NCBI GenBank assembly: GCA_001829415.1
Contig: MIBE01000022.1
Span: 20,393-53,256, forward strand
Direction of reading: 5' to 3'
Origin: Spirochaetes bacterium GWF1_51_8
Lineage (GTDB): Bacteria > Spirochaetota > Brevinematia > Brevinematales > GWF1-51-8
DNA: 32,864 bases
Position 1 is the stretch's first letter. Every line of letters starts with the position of its first letter. The notes beneath the pieces were generated by a model, which saw only the letters and a program-made list of their open reading frames with translations, was not told the origin of the DNA and ran no database searches. The position numbers were made by a program, and so were the translations under genes. Below are positions 8,765-16,809 of this stretch, in pieces.

Positions 8765-9609
8765 TCAATCCTCGAAAGCCGGAATGGCTGAAGAAAAAAA
8801 TCAATTTCTCTGAAAATATGAAGATCAGGCGAATGCTGTCCAGAAACGGCCTGCACACGATCTGCGAAGAAGCGTTGTGCCCCAACATCTCGGAATGCAG
8901 TAAAAAGCGCGAGGCGAGCTTTCTCATCCTCGGAAAAGTCTGCACAAGAGGATGTACGTTCTGCAATGTCGAGAAAGGTGTTCCGTTACCCGCCGATCCC
9001 GCCGAGCCTGAAAAAATCGCCCTTGCCGTCTCCGAGCTCGGGCTGAAACACGCTGTGATCACAAGCCCGACCCGTGACGACCTGCCGGACGGCGGCGCGG
9101 AGATATTCGCGCAAACTATTTCAGCAATAAGAAAAATCCTTCCCGGTACCGCTATCGAAGTGCTCGTGCCGGATTTTCGTGGGGATACGCACCCGCTCGA
9201 TACAGTCTGTCACGCAATGCCCGATCTCTTCGGGCATAATATAGAAACCGTTCCACGATTATATGGTATCCGAAAGGGCGCCGATTTCAAGCGTTCCCTG
9301 TCTATTTTCAGCTATATCTCCTCGAACTACCCCTCCATTCCGCTGAAATCCGGCCTGATGCTCGGATTAGGCGAAACCGCAAGCGAGGTTGTTTCAGTCA
9401 TGCGCGATCTCTATGCCGCCGGATGCAGGTATCTTTCGCTCGGGCAGTACCTAGCGCCGGGGAAAAATTTCTATCCGGTGCGGGAGTATATCGCGCCCGA
9501 AACCTTTGCGGAATACAAAAAAGACGGCATGAAAACCGGTTTCCTTCATATCGAAAGCGCACCGTTCGTCCGCAGTTCCTATATGGCTTCGGAATATCTG
9601 AAAACATAG
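8761..9609 (+). CDS. lipA: Lipoyl synthase (radical SAM), apparent AUA start
   Basis: 282 aa when started at ATA 8761. LipA inserts two sulfurs into octanoyl-GcvH. The auxiliary cluster cysteines are C35, C40 and C46 (CEEALCPNISEC). The radical SAM cysteines are C61, C65 and C68 (CTRGCTFC). The C-terminal RSSYMASE matches the conserved RSSY serine region. The first ATG (8818) would cut off residues RKPEWLKKKI, which correspond to the conserved KPxWL start of LipA. Those residues are encoded between ATA 8761 and ATG 8818, and the strong Shine-Dalgarno site at 8749-8759 fits ATA. ATA overlaps the lipM stop as ATAG, like a standard ATGA junction. A sequencing error in an ATG is the main alternative. 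Confidence 0.9.
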   Translation: MVNPRKPEWLKKKINFSENMKIRRMLSRNGLHTICEEALCPNISECSKKREASFLILGKVCTRGCTFCNVEKGVPLPADPAEPEKIALAVSELGLKHAVITSPTRDDLPDGGAEIFAQTISAIRKILPGTAIEVLVPDFRGDTHPLDTVCHAMPDLFGHNIETVPRLYGIRKGADFKRSLSIFSYISSNYPSIPLKSGLMLGLGETASEVVSVMRDLYAAGCRYLSLGQYLAPGKNFYPVREYIAPETFAEYKKDGMKTGFLHIESAPFVRSSYMASEYLKT

Positions 9610-9649
9610 CTTTTCTTTTTCAGGAAAAAGAGTTATATTACCTAAGGAC

Positions 9650-9676
9650 TACAAAAAAACGATTTCGTTCCGATAA
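9650..9676 (+). promoter_or_regulatory. Sigma-28 (FliA)-like flagellar promoter of fliD
   Basis: TACA (9650-9653), 15-bp spacer, TCCGATAA (9669-9676). The sigma-28 consensus is TAAA-N15-GCCGATAA, so three of four and seven of eight bases match at the exact spacing. It lies 31 bp before the fliD ATG, and fliD is a usual sigma-28 target. Confidence 0.65.
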
Positions 9677-9707
9677 TAGAAAGAGAAGAATACCGGTGTG
9701 AGGGAAT

Positions 9708-11759
9708 ATGAAACAGGTTATCACCGCTCTTTTTCTTTCAGCGTTTGTGATCACTAACATCATTACGGCGAAAGTATACGCGCCTATTCCGGGCGCGAGC
9801 GAAAAGTTCGACACGGAAGGGACTATCCAGAAACTGCTCGAGGTCGAAAAACTCCCCATGGTTAAGCTTGAAAATGAAAATAAAGACTTGAAGATTGAAG
9901 TCGAAATTTTAAAGGATTTCGATCTCTATGTGAAGGATTTGGATACCAAGACCGCGGACCTTTATAATTACAAATCCCCGTTCAAGGAAATGCTCGGTTC
10001 ATCGACAGACCCGTCGATTGTAGAAGCGCTCGCGGACAGAAACGCTATGAAAAAAGACTATAAGGTGAAGGTGATTCAGGTCGCGAAACCCGACGCGTTC
10101 ATGAGCGAATCCGTGACCCGTTATAAAACCTATTCTCCCGGAATGTTCACCATTCAGATCGGTAAGGACATTATCCCTATCCAGTTCTACGGCGGAACAA
10201 TCGACCAGCTTGCGGCGACACTGATCGAACAAGCCGGCGATAAACTCGAAGTCCGTATCATCAAGGATACCGCCGATACTTCTATTCTCTATGTATCCGG
10301 AAAGAAGACCGGCGCGGCCTATAAGATTAGTTTCTCCGGCGACCTGAGGCCGTTGAACGAGCTCGGAATGCTGGTACAGGGAACCGCGAAAGTTGAAACA
10401 AAGGCGGTGAACTTTATCCGTATCATTTCGATCAGCACGAATATCCCGTTGATAGACAGTAAGAAGCTTCTCCTTAAGCCCGGAACGGACGCGGAGATAG
10501 ATATTTCCCTCGATAATGTCCTCATTTCCCCTACTACGATCATGACCTATCTGGTTTCTATCAAGGACAAAACCCTGCCTTCCGCAAAATCGAACGACAT
10601 GTTCCCAAAGCTTCCCGAAGACCTGATGGGTAACGTCGTGGTCAGCAACTTGCTCAACAAGGTAACGGTCGAAGGGCCGGGCCTCATCCCGTTCTTCATG
10701 GAACCGGAAGTCACTATCGATGTCGTGTCTAATTTTACGAGGATCATGACAGTCGTTTTTGACGACGGGAGCATCCTGCCGATCAATCTTACGAAGGGCG
10801 GCAAATACACGAACAACCTTGTCATGCAGAGCGGAAAGCATGTCTCTAAGATCATCTTCAAAAACGAAAACACACATAGAGAATATACTATAGAAGACTT
10901 GAGTTTTATCACAATCCTCGCGGACGGCGGGATTCAGCCGAAAAACTCGATCTCCAAAGCTTGCGATTCGATTATTACGATTGACGGGATCAAGATAGTC
11001 CGTGATAATAACACTATTACAAACGTCGTCAACGGGGTGACGTTCAGCCTGAAACGTGAAAGTCCCGCCGAGATTCTGATTACTATCGATCACGATTACG
11101 AACTCGTGAAAAAATCCGTGATGGACTGGGTAGACAGCTACAATAAAGTAATGAGCTATCTCTCAATTTTAACCAAACCGAATCTCGATAAGACACCGCT
11201 CTATTTGAGACCGGATACAGAACTCGCTAACGGAATCTACCAGACCGAATCGACGTTCAACAACCTTAAAAATAAGCTGCGTGTCGTGATCAGTGGGGCA
11301 TATGTCACATCACTCGGCGGGAATCTCGCCTTATTGTCGCAGGCGGGTATCTATACCAAGAAGCCCGGCGACGGCAGTCTCAATACCGAGGAATGGGAGA
11401 ATGTCAAGGCCGGATTGCTGAAGGTGGATACCGCGGAACTTGAAAAATCGATGAAAACCAAGTTCGACGCGTTCGCGGAACTTTTCGGCAACGACACCGA
11501 CAATGACAACATCAAGGATACGGGTGTGGCTATTATGGCGAAAACCGTCCTGAATTTTGCAGTCGGAACCACCGGTTTTGTCCAGGATAAGATTAAAAAG
11601 CAGGCCGAGAAGATGAAAAACAACGATAAAGAGATCGCGAAGATTAAAATTCATCTCGAAGAATTCGAACAGCAGAAGCGTGAGGAGTTCGGTAAGATGA
11701 ACCAGGCGATCATTCAGTCGCAATCCCAGCAGAAATGGATGGAGAACAATTTTAAATAG
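9708..11759 (+). CDS. fliD: Flagellar hook-associated protein 2 (FliD-like cap) with N-terminal signal peptide
   Basis: 683 aa. FliD caps the flagellar filament and helps flagellin fold. Residues 27-125 match the FliD N-terminal domain (IPGASEKFDTEGTIQKLLEVEKLP). Residues about 420-683 match the C-terminal domain, ending in a coiled coil of about 60 residues. Unusually, residues 1-21 form a Sec-like signal peptide (MKQVITALFLSAFVITNIITA). FliD is normally exported by the flagellar type III apparatus without one. The start is supported by GAGGGA just before the ATG and by a sigma-28-like promoter. The only nearby alternative, a GTG about 13 codons in, has no ribosome-binding site. Monocistronic. 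It could be a FliD-derived periplasmic protein and not the true cap. Confidence 0.8.
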   Translation: MKQVITALFLSAFVITNIITAKVYAPIPGASEKFDTEGTIQKLLEVEKLPMVKLENENKDLKIEVEILKDFDLYVKDLDTKTADLYNYKSPFKEMLGSSTDPSIVEALADRNAMKKDYKVKVIQVAKPDAFMSESVTRYKTYSPGMFTIQIGKDIIPIQFYGGTIDQLAATLIEQAGDKLEVRIIKDTADTSILYVSGKKTGAAYKISFSGDLRPLNELGMLVQGTAKVETKAVNFIRIISISTNIPLIDSKKLLLKPGTDAEIDISLDNVLISPTTIMTYLVSIKDKTLPSAKSNDMFPKLPEDLMGNVVVSNLLNKVTVEGPGLIPFFMEPEVTIDVVSNFTRIMTVVFDDGSILPINLTKGGKYTNNLVMQSGKHVSKIIFKNENTHREYTIEDLSFITILADGGIQPKNSISKACDSIITIDGIKIVRDNNTITNVVNGVTFSLKRESPAEILITIDHDYELVKKSVMDWVDSYNKVMSYLSILTKPNLDKTPLYLRPDTELANGIYQTESTFNNLKNKLRVVISGAYVTSLGGNLALLSQAGIYTKKPGDGSLNTEEWENVKAGLLKVDTAELEKSMKTKFDAFAELFGNDTDNDNIKDTGVAIMAKTVLNFAVGTTGFVQDKIKKQAEKMKNNDKEIAKIKIHLEEFEQQKREEFGKMNQAIIQSQSQQKWMENNFK

Positions 11760-11889
11760 TGCGTTGCGGAAAAAATAAAGATATCAAAGCGAAATAATCA
11801 ATCCCGAATAGACTATTACCTTTTTATGTGAACTATTTTAATGCGTCCTCAAATCTTATCATTCTAAAGAATAAAATTTCAAAATACTA

Positions 11890-11917
11890 TTGACAAAAAT
11901 CAATTCGATGTTACAAT
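11890..11917 (+). promoter_or_regulatory. Sigma-70-like promoter of the PC4-like gene
   Basis: TTGACA (11890-11895), 16-bp spacer, TACAAT (11912-11917). The -35 is perfect. It lies 25 bp before the ATG at 11943, in a 183-bp AT-rich spacer after fliD that shows no other clear element or terminator. Confidence 0.75.
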
Positions 11918-11942
11918 ATATAAAATTAATTTAGAGAAAGCA

Positions 11943-12167
11943 ATGGAAGAAAGCGCAGGATTCATCGGGGAAATTAAATCAGGTAACATCCGAATCAATG
12001 TGAACAAATTCGGCAGTAGTATGTATCTCGATATAAGAAAGTATTTCACTAATGCCGAAAATCAATTATCCCCCACAAAAAAAGGAATCTCCCTGAATAA
12101 GGAACAGTTTCTCGAAGTGCTCGAGTTCCTCAGCGCAAAAAAAGATGAAATTATAAAACTTCTTTAA
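11943..12167 (+). CDS. PC4/p15-like single-stranded-DNA-binding transcriptional coactivator
   Basis: 74 aa. The pattern GEIKSGNIRINVNKFGSS, then YLDIRKYFTN, then SPTKKGISLNKEQFLEVLEFL matches the PC4 domain: a curved beta sheet followed by a helix, which binds single-stranded DNA as a dimer. In eukaryotes PC4 is a transcription coactivator. Bacterial YdbC-type homologues are known as ssDNA binders with little known physiology. The basic N-terminal tail of eukaryotic PC4 is absent. It stands alone between its own strong promoter and the promoter of the following permease genes. No partner can be read from the context. Confidence 0.8.
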   Translation: MEESAGFIGEIKSGNIRINVNKFGSSMYLDIRKYFTNAENQLSPTKKGISLNKEQFLEVLEFLSAKKDEIIKLL

Positions 12168-12181
12168 TAATATTTTTTGTA

Positions 12182-12209
12182 TTGACATAATAAAAATATC
12201 TGATAAAAT
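12182..12209 (+). promoter_or_regulatory. Sigma-70-like promoter of the ABC permease pair, possible operator
   Basis: TTGACA (12182-12187), 16-bp spacer, TAAAAT (12204-12209). Just downstream, near the expected transcription start, lies ATAGA-N7-TCTAT (12218-12234), which contains the palindrome AGAATTCT. This is a possible repressor site, but a short AT-rich palindrome can arise by chance. Confidence 0.65.
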
Positions 12210-12249
12210 TATTGATTATAGATCAGAATTCTATCTCGGAGGCTTCTTT

Positions 12250-13944
12250 ATGGCTGATAACGTTAAACCGCCGGTCGATGTAAAACAGATGAAAATGAGT
12301 AACCGGAAATACCAGCGTCAAAAGCATATTCAGGAAGCTTTTGCCGCATGGTTGTTCCTTTTGCCCAACTTCCTGGGTTTCCTTGTAGTTACCTTCTTCC
12401 CGATTTTCGCTACCCTACTGCTCTCCTTCTCCGAATGGGACGGTCTCTCATACGCGAAACCCGCCGAGATATCGATGAAGTTCTTTACCGATCAGCCCGC
12501 GGCTGAAGATATTAAGATCGCGAAGGGTACTGTGCTCTATCTGACCACTACCAAGGTTACCTACCGCGACGAATATGTCACAATCCCCTATATTATCAAC
12601 GAAGATATCGAGATACCTGAAAACGCGATGCAGTACGGGTTGATAAACGTCACCTTCCTGAAAAACTGGAAGGACCCGAACAACGTAACCGCCGACGGTA
12701 CTCCGCTGCTCGAACCGATCATCTCCAAGATAGAAACAAATTACCAGAAATATATCCGGCCGGAAGAAGTCTTCTTCGACGACCAGAATATCTCGTCGAT
12801 GAATATCCGCTTCGAGAGCCCAGAAGGCGGAAAGAGCCTCTCCTATAACGGCACTCCTCAATTCTCCGGAAAAGAAATTGCCGTGACCAAAAAGACAAAA
12901 AAAGCTGAGATTATTAAAAAAGGCACGGTCATCCTCGCCGATCTGGTGATTAAAGCTCCTGTCAAGAAAGAAGATAAACTGTGGTCATTCACGGTCCAGA
13001 ACGATATTACGATCAAACAGGGCGCCACCAACTATAAAGGTATTATCGCCCTCAAAGCCAACGAGACCGGCCAGCTAGCGAAAGGCCCGTCGCAGATCAT
13101 CAATAACCCTTTGAACCTCGATGGTACGATGGTCACGTTGAAGGACGGACAGGCTTTGCCCGCTAAGGCGAAAATCTCTCAAATCCCCGTCATCGGTAAC
13201 TCGGGTCTTCAGCTGATCGGCTTCGGAAACTTCGAAGACCTGATCCTGCGCGACAGCCGTTTCAGAATGTACTTCCTCAACACTTTATTCTTCTTATTGG
13301 AAATTCCGCTCGGCATGATCCTTTCGCTGATTATGGCGCTCGCGATGAACCAGCCTCTCAAGGGGATCGTCGTATTCCGCGTATTGTTCTTCCTTCCGGT
13401 TATCTCCAATATCGTGGCTATCGCCCTGCTGTGGAGATGGATCCTCAACGCCGACTATGGCTTCGTCAATGAAATGCTCAGGGCTATCGGTATCGCAAAT
13501 CCCCCGCAATGGTTCGGCGATAAGGACTGGGCGAAAATCGCAATTATCATTATGGATGTCTGGAAAGGCGCCGGTTACAATATGATGCTTTATCTTGCGG
13601 GACTCCAGGGGATTCCGCACTATCTCTATGAAGCGGCGGATATTGACGGCGCGACCGGATGGCAGCAGTTCCTCAATATTACTTGGCCTCTGCTTTCTCC
13701 GACCAACTTCTTTATTCTCATCATGGGTATCATCGGAGGTTTTCAGGCTTTCGGTTCACAGTTTGTCATGACAAGCGGAGGACCGGCTGGCTCGACGACC
13801 ACACTTGTTTACTATATCTATAATCACGCATATAAATGGAGTAACATGGGTTACGCGACCGCTATCGCAGTGATCCTGTTTATCTTTGTCATGGTGATTA
13901 CGGTGATCAACATGCGTTTGACCGAAAGCAGTGTTGAGTACTAA
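12250..13944 (+). CDS. Sugar-type ABC transporter permease (MalF/UgpA-like) with large extracytoplasmic insertion
   Basis: 564 aa, about 250 longer than typical MalF/UgpA permeases. TM1 lies at about 32-60. Five more segments lie between about 335 and 558. The EAA loop that contacts the ATPase is at about 456-480 (YLYEAADIDGATGWQQFLNI). Between TM1 and the normal resumption point (GFGNFEDL, about 324) sit about 255 extra residues that should face the periplasm. This is the position where E. coli MalF has its shorter P2 loop. The insert holds two similar units (about 88-132 and 221-266), each KGTV, then a polar stretch, then DIxI. No binding protein or ATPase gene is adjacent, so the substrate is unknown. 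A good SD (CTCGGAGG) precedes the ATG. Confidence 0.88.
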   Translation: MADNVKPPVDVKQMKMSNRKYQRQKHIQEAFAAWLFLLPNFLGFLVVTFFPIFATLLLSFSEWDGLSYAKPAEISMKFFTDQPAAEDIKIAKGTVLYLTTTKVTYRDEYVTIPYIINEDIEIPENAMQYGLINVTFLKNWKDPNNVTADGTPLLEPIISKIETNYQKYIRPEEVFFDDQNISSMNIRFESPEGGKSLSYNGTPQFSGKEIAVTKKTKKAEIIKKGTVILADLVIKAPVKKEDKLWSFTVQNDITIKQGATNYKGIIALKANETGQLAKGPSQIINNPLNLDGTMVTLKDGQALPAKAKISQIPVIGNSGLQLIGFGNFEDLILRDSRFRMYFLNTLFFLLEIPLGMILSLIMALAMNQPLKGIVVFRVLFFLPVISNIVAIALLWRWILNADYGFVNEMLRAIGIANPPQWFGDKDWAKIAIIIMDVWKGAGYNMMLYLAGLQGIPHYLYEAADIDGATGWQQFLNITWPLLSPTNFFILIMGIIGGFQAFGSQFVMTSGGPAGSTTTLVYYIYNHAYKWSNMGYATAIAVILFIFVMVITVINMRLTESSVEY

Positions 13945-13961
13945 TAACTGAGGAGAAAAAA

Positions 13962-14957
13962 ATGGCAACATCTTATATTAGGAAAAAATACCAGCCTACT
14001 TCAGGACCGGGTAAAACCGCGGGGGCTGAAAAGGGTACGACATGGAACCTGCAGGAGCAGAGACGCTGGAAAACGATAGTCGGAAACTCTATCGCATATA
14101 TTATCCTGATCATGGTTTCTTTGTTCTTCGTGATGCCGCTTTTCTATACGATCAGTACGTCGCTGAAGTACGAACAGGACGTTTTCGACGGCAAGCTGAT
14201 ACCGAGCCCTATAATCGATCCTGTATTCCACAATTTCTTCGGACGCGCTAATCTAGAAAATGTCGATTCCGATATCAATTATGACGGTGCGTTCTTCGCG
14301 GGGATGGGCAGTACGGGTGCCGTTCCTCCATTCGCAGTCTATTACTTCAACTCGGTCTTCGTGAGCGCGATGATTACCATTCTTCAATTGATAACTTGTT
14401 CGCTCGCGGCTTATGCGTTCTCACGATTGAATTGGCCGGGGAGAGATAAAGTATTTCTCGCCTATCTGGGAACGATGATGGTTCCGGGTCAGGTAACGAT
14501 GATCCCGGTATTCATCCTCTTTAAAAACATGGGAATTCTCGATAGCTATATCGCACTGATCCTTCCCGGCGCGTTTTCCGCCTACGGGACATTCATGCTC
14601 AGACAGTACTTCCTTTCCATTCCGAAGGAACTCGAAGAAGCGGGAATCATCGACGGAGCGACGAAGCTTCAAATTCTGCGTCAGATCATTATTCCTCTCT
14701 CAAAGACAGCCCTCGCTACAATGGCTATTTTTACCTTCCTGTACGCGTGGAACGATTTTATGTGGCCGTTGATTGTTGTCAATAGCGAGGGGATGAAAAC
14801 ACTTCCGATCGGTCTCATGGCGTTTCAAACCAGTTATGGCGCATCTTGGCATTTGATTATGGCGGCATCGCTGATCGTGCTGATTCCCGTGATCGCGATC
14901 TTTATCGCCGGGCAAAAGTTTATCACCCGCGGTATCATGATGACCGGTATGAAATAA
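13962..14957 (+). CDS. Sugar-type ABC transporter permease (MalG/UgpE-like)
   Basis: 331 aa, slightly longer than the usual 270-300. It pairs with the upstream permease to form the membrane channel of a carbohydrate-family importer. Six membrane segments are visible, with TM1 at about 45-68. The EAA loop is LEEAGIIDGATKLQILRQII, and the C-terminus ends in the typical GQKFITRGIMMTGMK. A polar segment of about 55 residues follows TM1 (KLIPSPIIDP to AVPPFAVYY), somewhat longer than usual, so both subunits have enlarged outer loops. 17 bp separate the two permease genes; GAGGAG precedes the ATG. A strong terminator follows, so this is a two-gene unit that needs an ATPase and binding protein encoded elsewhere. 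Confidence 0.9.
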   Translation: MATSYIRKKYQPTSGPGKTAGAEKGTTWNLQEQRRWKTIVGNSIAYIILIMVSLFFVMPLFYTISTSLKYEQDVFDGKLIPSPIIDPVFHNFFGRANLENVDSDINYDGAFFAGMGSTGAVPPFAVYYFNSVFVSAMITILQLITCSLAAYAFSRLNWPGRDKVFLAYLGTMMVPGQVTMIPVFILFKNMGILDSYIALILPGAFSAYGTFMLRQYFLSIPKELEEAGIIDGATKLQILRQIIIPLSKTALATMAIFTFLYAWNDFMWPLIVVNSEGMKTLPIGLMAFQTSYGASWHLIMAASLIVLIPVIAIFIAGQKFITRGIMMTGMK

Positions 14958-14976
14958 CAAAAACTATTCAGTATCG

Positions 14977-15001
14977 AGCCGCTCTCCGGAGCGGCTTTTT
15001 T
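14977..15001 (+). terminator. Rho-independent terminator of the permease operon
   Basis: Perfect 8-bp stem AGCCGCTC/GAGCGGCT with loop TCCG (14977-14996), followed by five more T residues. Confidence 0.92.
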
Positions 15002-15023
15002 ATTCGTCATACATTCCGTAAAT

Positions 15024-15052
15024 AAAAAAGCCGGCTGTTTTCACAACCGGCT
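15024..15052 (-). terminator. Rho-independent terminator of the minus-strand etf/acd operon
   Basis: Read on the minus strand: AGCCGGTTGT, loop GAAA, ACAGCCGGCT (10 bp with one G-T wobble), followed by TTTTTT. It lies 20 bp after the acyl-CoA dehydrogenase stop codon. Confidence 0.9.
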
Positions 15053-15071
15053 GATGCTAAAAATTTGATTC

Positions 15072-16799
15072 TTACTGTTCGATGTTCTCGTTCAGGATAG
15101 CCGCGCTTCTTTCGAGCAGGGTCTTGGTGTCGTTCATAATGATCTCATTCTTCATCTTATTCTCGGGATGCGCGAACTCGATGAAGTATTGCGCCATATC
15201 TTTCTTTCTTTCGGAATATCCGGCGTCGCGAAGCATCAGGTACCCGATGATCGTATTCGTGGACATCTCCACGATACGTCTTGCGTGGTACTCCTGGTAA
15301 TCCTCGTCGGCCTTATCCTTGACATGATGGATCGCGCTGACAGTCAACTGGTACATTTCCTTCACGCGTTTGTGGAGCTCTTCCACGTCGTTGAACTTCA
15401 TCTCTCTTTCGAGCTTAGCGATATATTCTTCGAACACACCCTTCACTATACCGCCGATAGCCGCCACAACCTGAAGCTGTGTCGTGCCTTCATAGATATT
15501 CGTGATACGCGCGTCGCGGGCGAAGCGTTCGACTTTGAATTCGCGCATAAATCCGGTACCTCCGTGAACCTGTATCGCGTCATATGCGACCTGGTTCGCG
15601 ATTTCGGTCGAGTATGCTTTCGAAATTGGAGTCATCATCGCGGCAAGGCCGGTGTAGTACTTGACTTCGTCGCGGAGTTCCTTTTCCTTCTCAGGGTACT
15701 TTTCACCCATATGTTCGAGCCCTTCTTTTATATCCACGATAGTAGCTGTCTCGTAGAGCAAGGTGCGGGCGGCTTCAGTCTTCATTTTCATCTGTGCGAG
15801 GAGTTCCTTAACTGCCATGAACTCGCGGATCGAGCGCTTGAACTGGATACGTTCGGTAGCGTACTTGTTCGCTTCACGGTACGCTGCCTCCGCGATACCC
15901 ACTCCCTGAGCGGAAATCGCGAGACGCGCGCCGTTCATAAGCGACATCACGTACTTGATAAGGCCGTATTTACGTTTCCCGACAAGAATAGCGGGTGCGT
16001 CGTTAAACTGGAGTTCGCAGGTAGGCGAGCCGTGAATACCGAGCTTGTGCTCGATTCGGCGGATCACCATATGCTTGTCGCGTTCGTATACGAACATCGA
16101 AAGACCGCGTCCGTCGGATGTCCCTTCTTCGCTTCTCGCGAGTACGAGGGAAATCTCGCCGCAGCCGTTCGTAATAAAACGCTTCACGCCCTTAAGACGC
16201 CACTGGCCTTTATCGTCCTGATACGCCTTGAGATTGACAGCCTGCAGGTCGCTTCCGGCATCGGGTTCGGTCAAGGCCATCGAGCCTGTCACTTCTCCCG
16301 TACAGAAACGGGGCAGGAACTGCATCTTGATCTCTTCGTCGGCAAACTTGTTGATGGTTTCCGCGATATCCTGTAGACCGAAAAGGTTCATAATTGCCGC
16401 ATCGGCTCGGGTGACCATCTCAATCGCAATCGAATAGATCGTGATCGGGCAGTTCAGACCGCCGTACTTGCGGGGAAGCGTAAAGCCCATCAGGTCGGCT
16501 TGTTTGAGACGATCCATCGATTCCTGCGTACCCTTCGCGTAACGGACTTCGCCGTTCTCGAAATGGGCTTCTTCAAGATCGACATCAGTAGCGCGCGGAT
16601 CGATAAAATTCCCGGCGAGATCGCCCACGATATTGAGGATTCTTTCATAGGAATCTCTCGCGTCGGCGTCGTTCACCGGCGCATAGTCGTATTTACCTTT
16701 ATCGGCAAAATGATCTTCTTTTAATCCGATGACCTTCTCCAAATCCATATGCTTCATATGGAAAAGGATGTCGTCATTATCACGATAAAAATTCGGCAT
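15072..16799 (-). CDS. Acyl-CoA dehydrogenase family protein
   Basis: 575 aa, longer than the 380-aa short-chain enzymes. It oxidises an acyl-CoA at the alpha-beta bond with FAD and passes electrons to ETF. Visible motifs are GSMALTEPDAGSDLQAV (flavin and substrate region), LKGVKRFITNG, and the catalytic glutamate E437 in NIYEGTTQLQ. About 80 N-terminal residues precede the usual N-terminal helical domain. About 130 C-terminal residues after the active site form an extra helical domain, as in dehydrogenases with the additional C-terminal domain. AAGGAGG lies five bases before the ATG. It is 10 bp after etfA, so ETF is the likely electron acceptor. Chain-length specificity cannot be read. Confidence 0.9.
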   Translation of the reverse strand: MPNFYRDNDDILFHMKHMDLEKVIGLKEDHFADKGKYDYAPVNDADARDSYERILNIVGDLAGNFIDPRATDVDLEEAHFENGEVRYAKGTQESMDRLKQADLMGFTLPRKYGGLNCPITIYSIAIEMVTRADAAIMNLFGLQDIAETINKFADEEIKMQFLPRFCTGEVTGSMALTEPDAGSDLQAVNLKAYQDDKGQWRLKGVKRFITNGCGEISLVLARSEEGTSDGRGLSMFVYERDKHMVIRRIEHKLGIHGSPTCELQFNDAPAILVGKRKYGLIKYVMSLMNGARLAISAQGVGIAEAAYREANKYATERIQFKRSIREFMAVKELLAQMKMKTEAARTLLYETATIVDIKEGLEHMGEKYPEKEKELRDEVKYYTGLAAMMTPISKAYSTEIANQVAYDAIQVHGGTGFMREFKVERFARDARITNIYEGTTQLQVVAAIGGIVKGVFEEYIAKLEREMKFNDVEELHKRVKEMYQLTVSAIHHVKDKADEDYQEYHARRIVEMSTNTIIGYLMLRDAGYSERKKDMAQYFIEFAHPENKMKNEIIMNDTKTLLERSAAILNENIEQ

Positions 16800-16809
16800 C
16801 GCTTCCTCC

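Noticed and set aside
15168..16376. 402-codon open frame antisense to the acyl-CoA dehydrogenase gene
   Set aside because: It lies fully inside a clearly recognised gene on the other strand, has no family motifs and no ribosome-binding site. It reflects codon bias of the real gene. The same applies to long antisense frames over the rSAM gene, gcvT, fliD and etfA.
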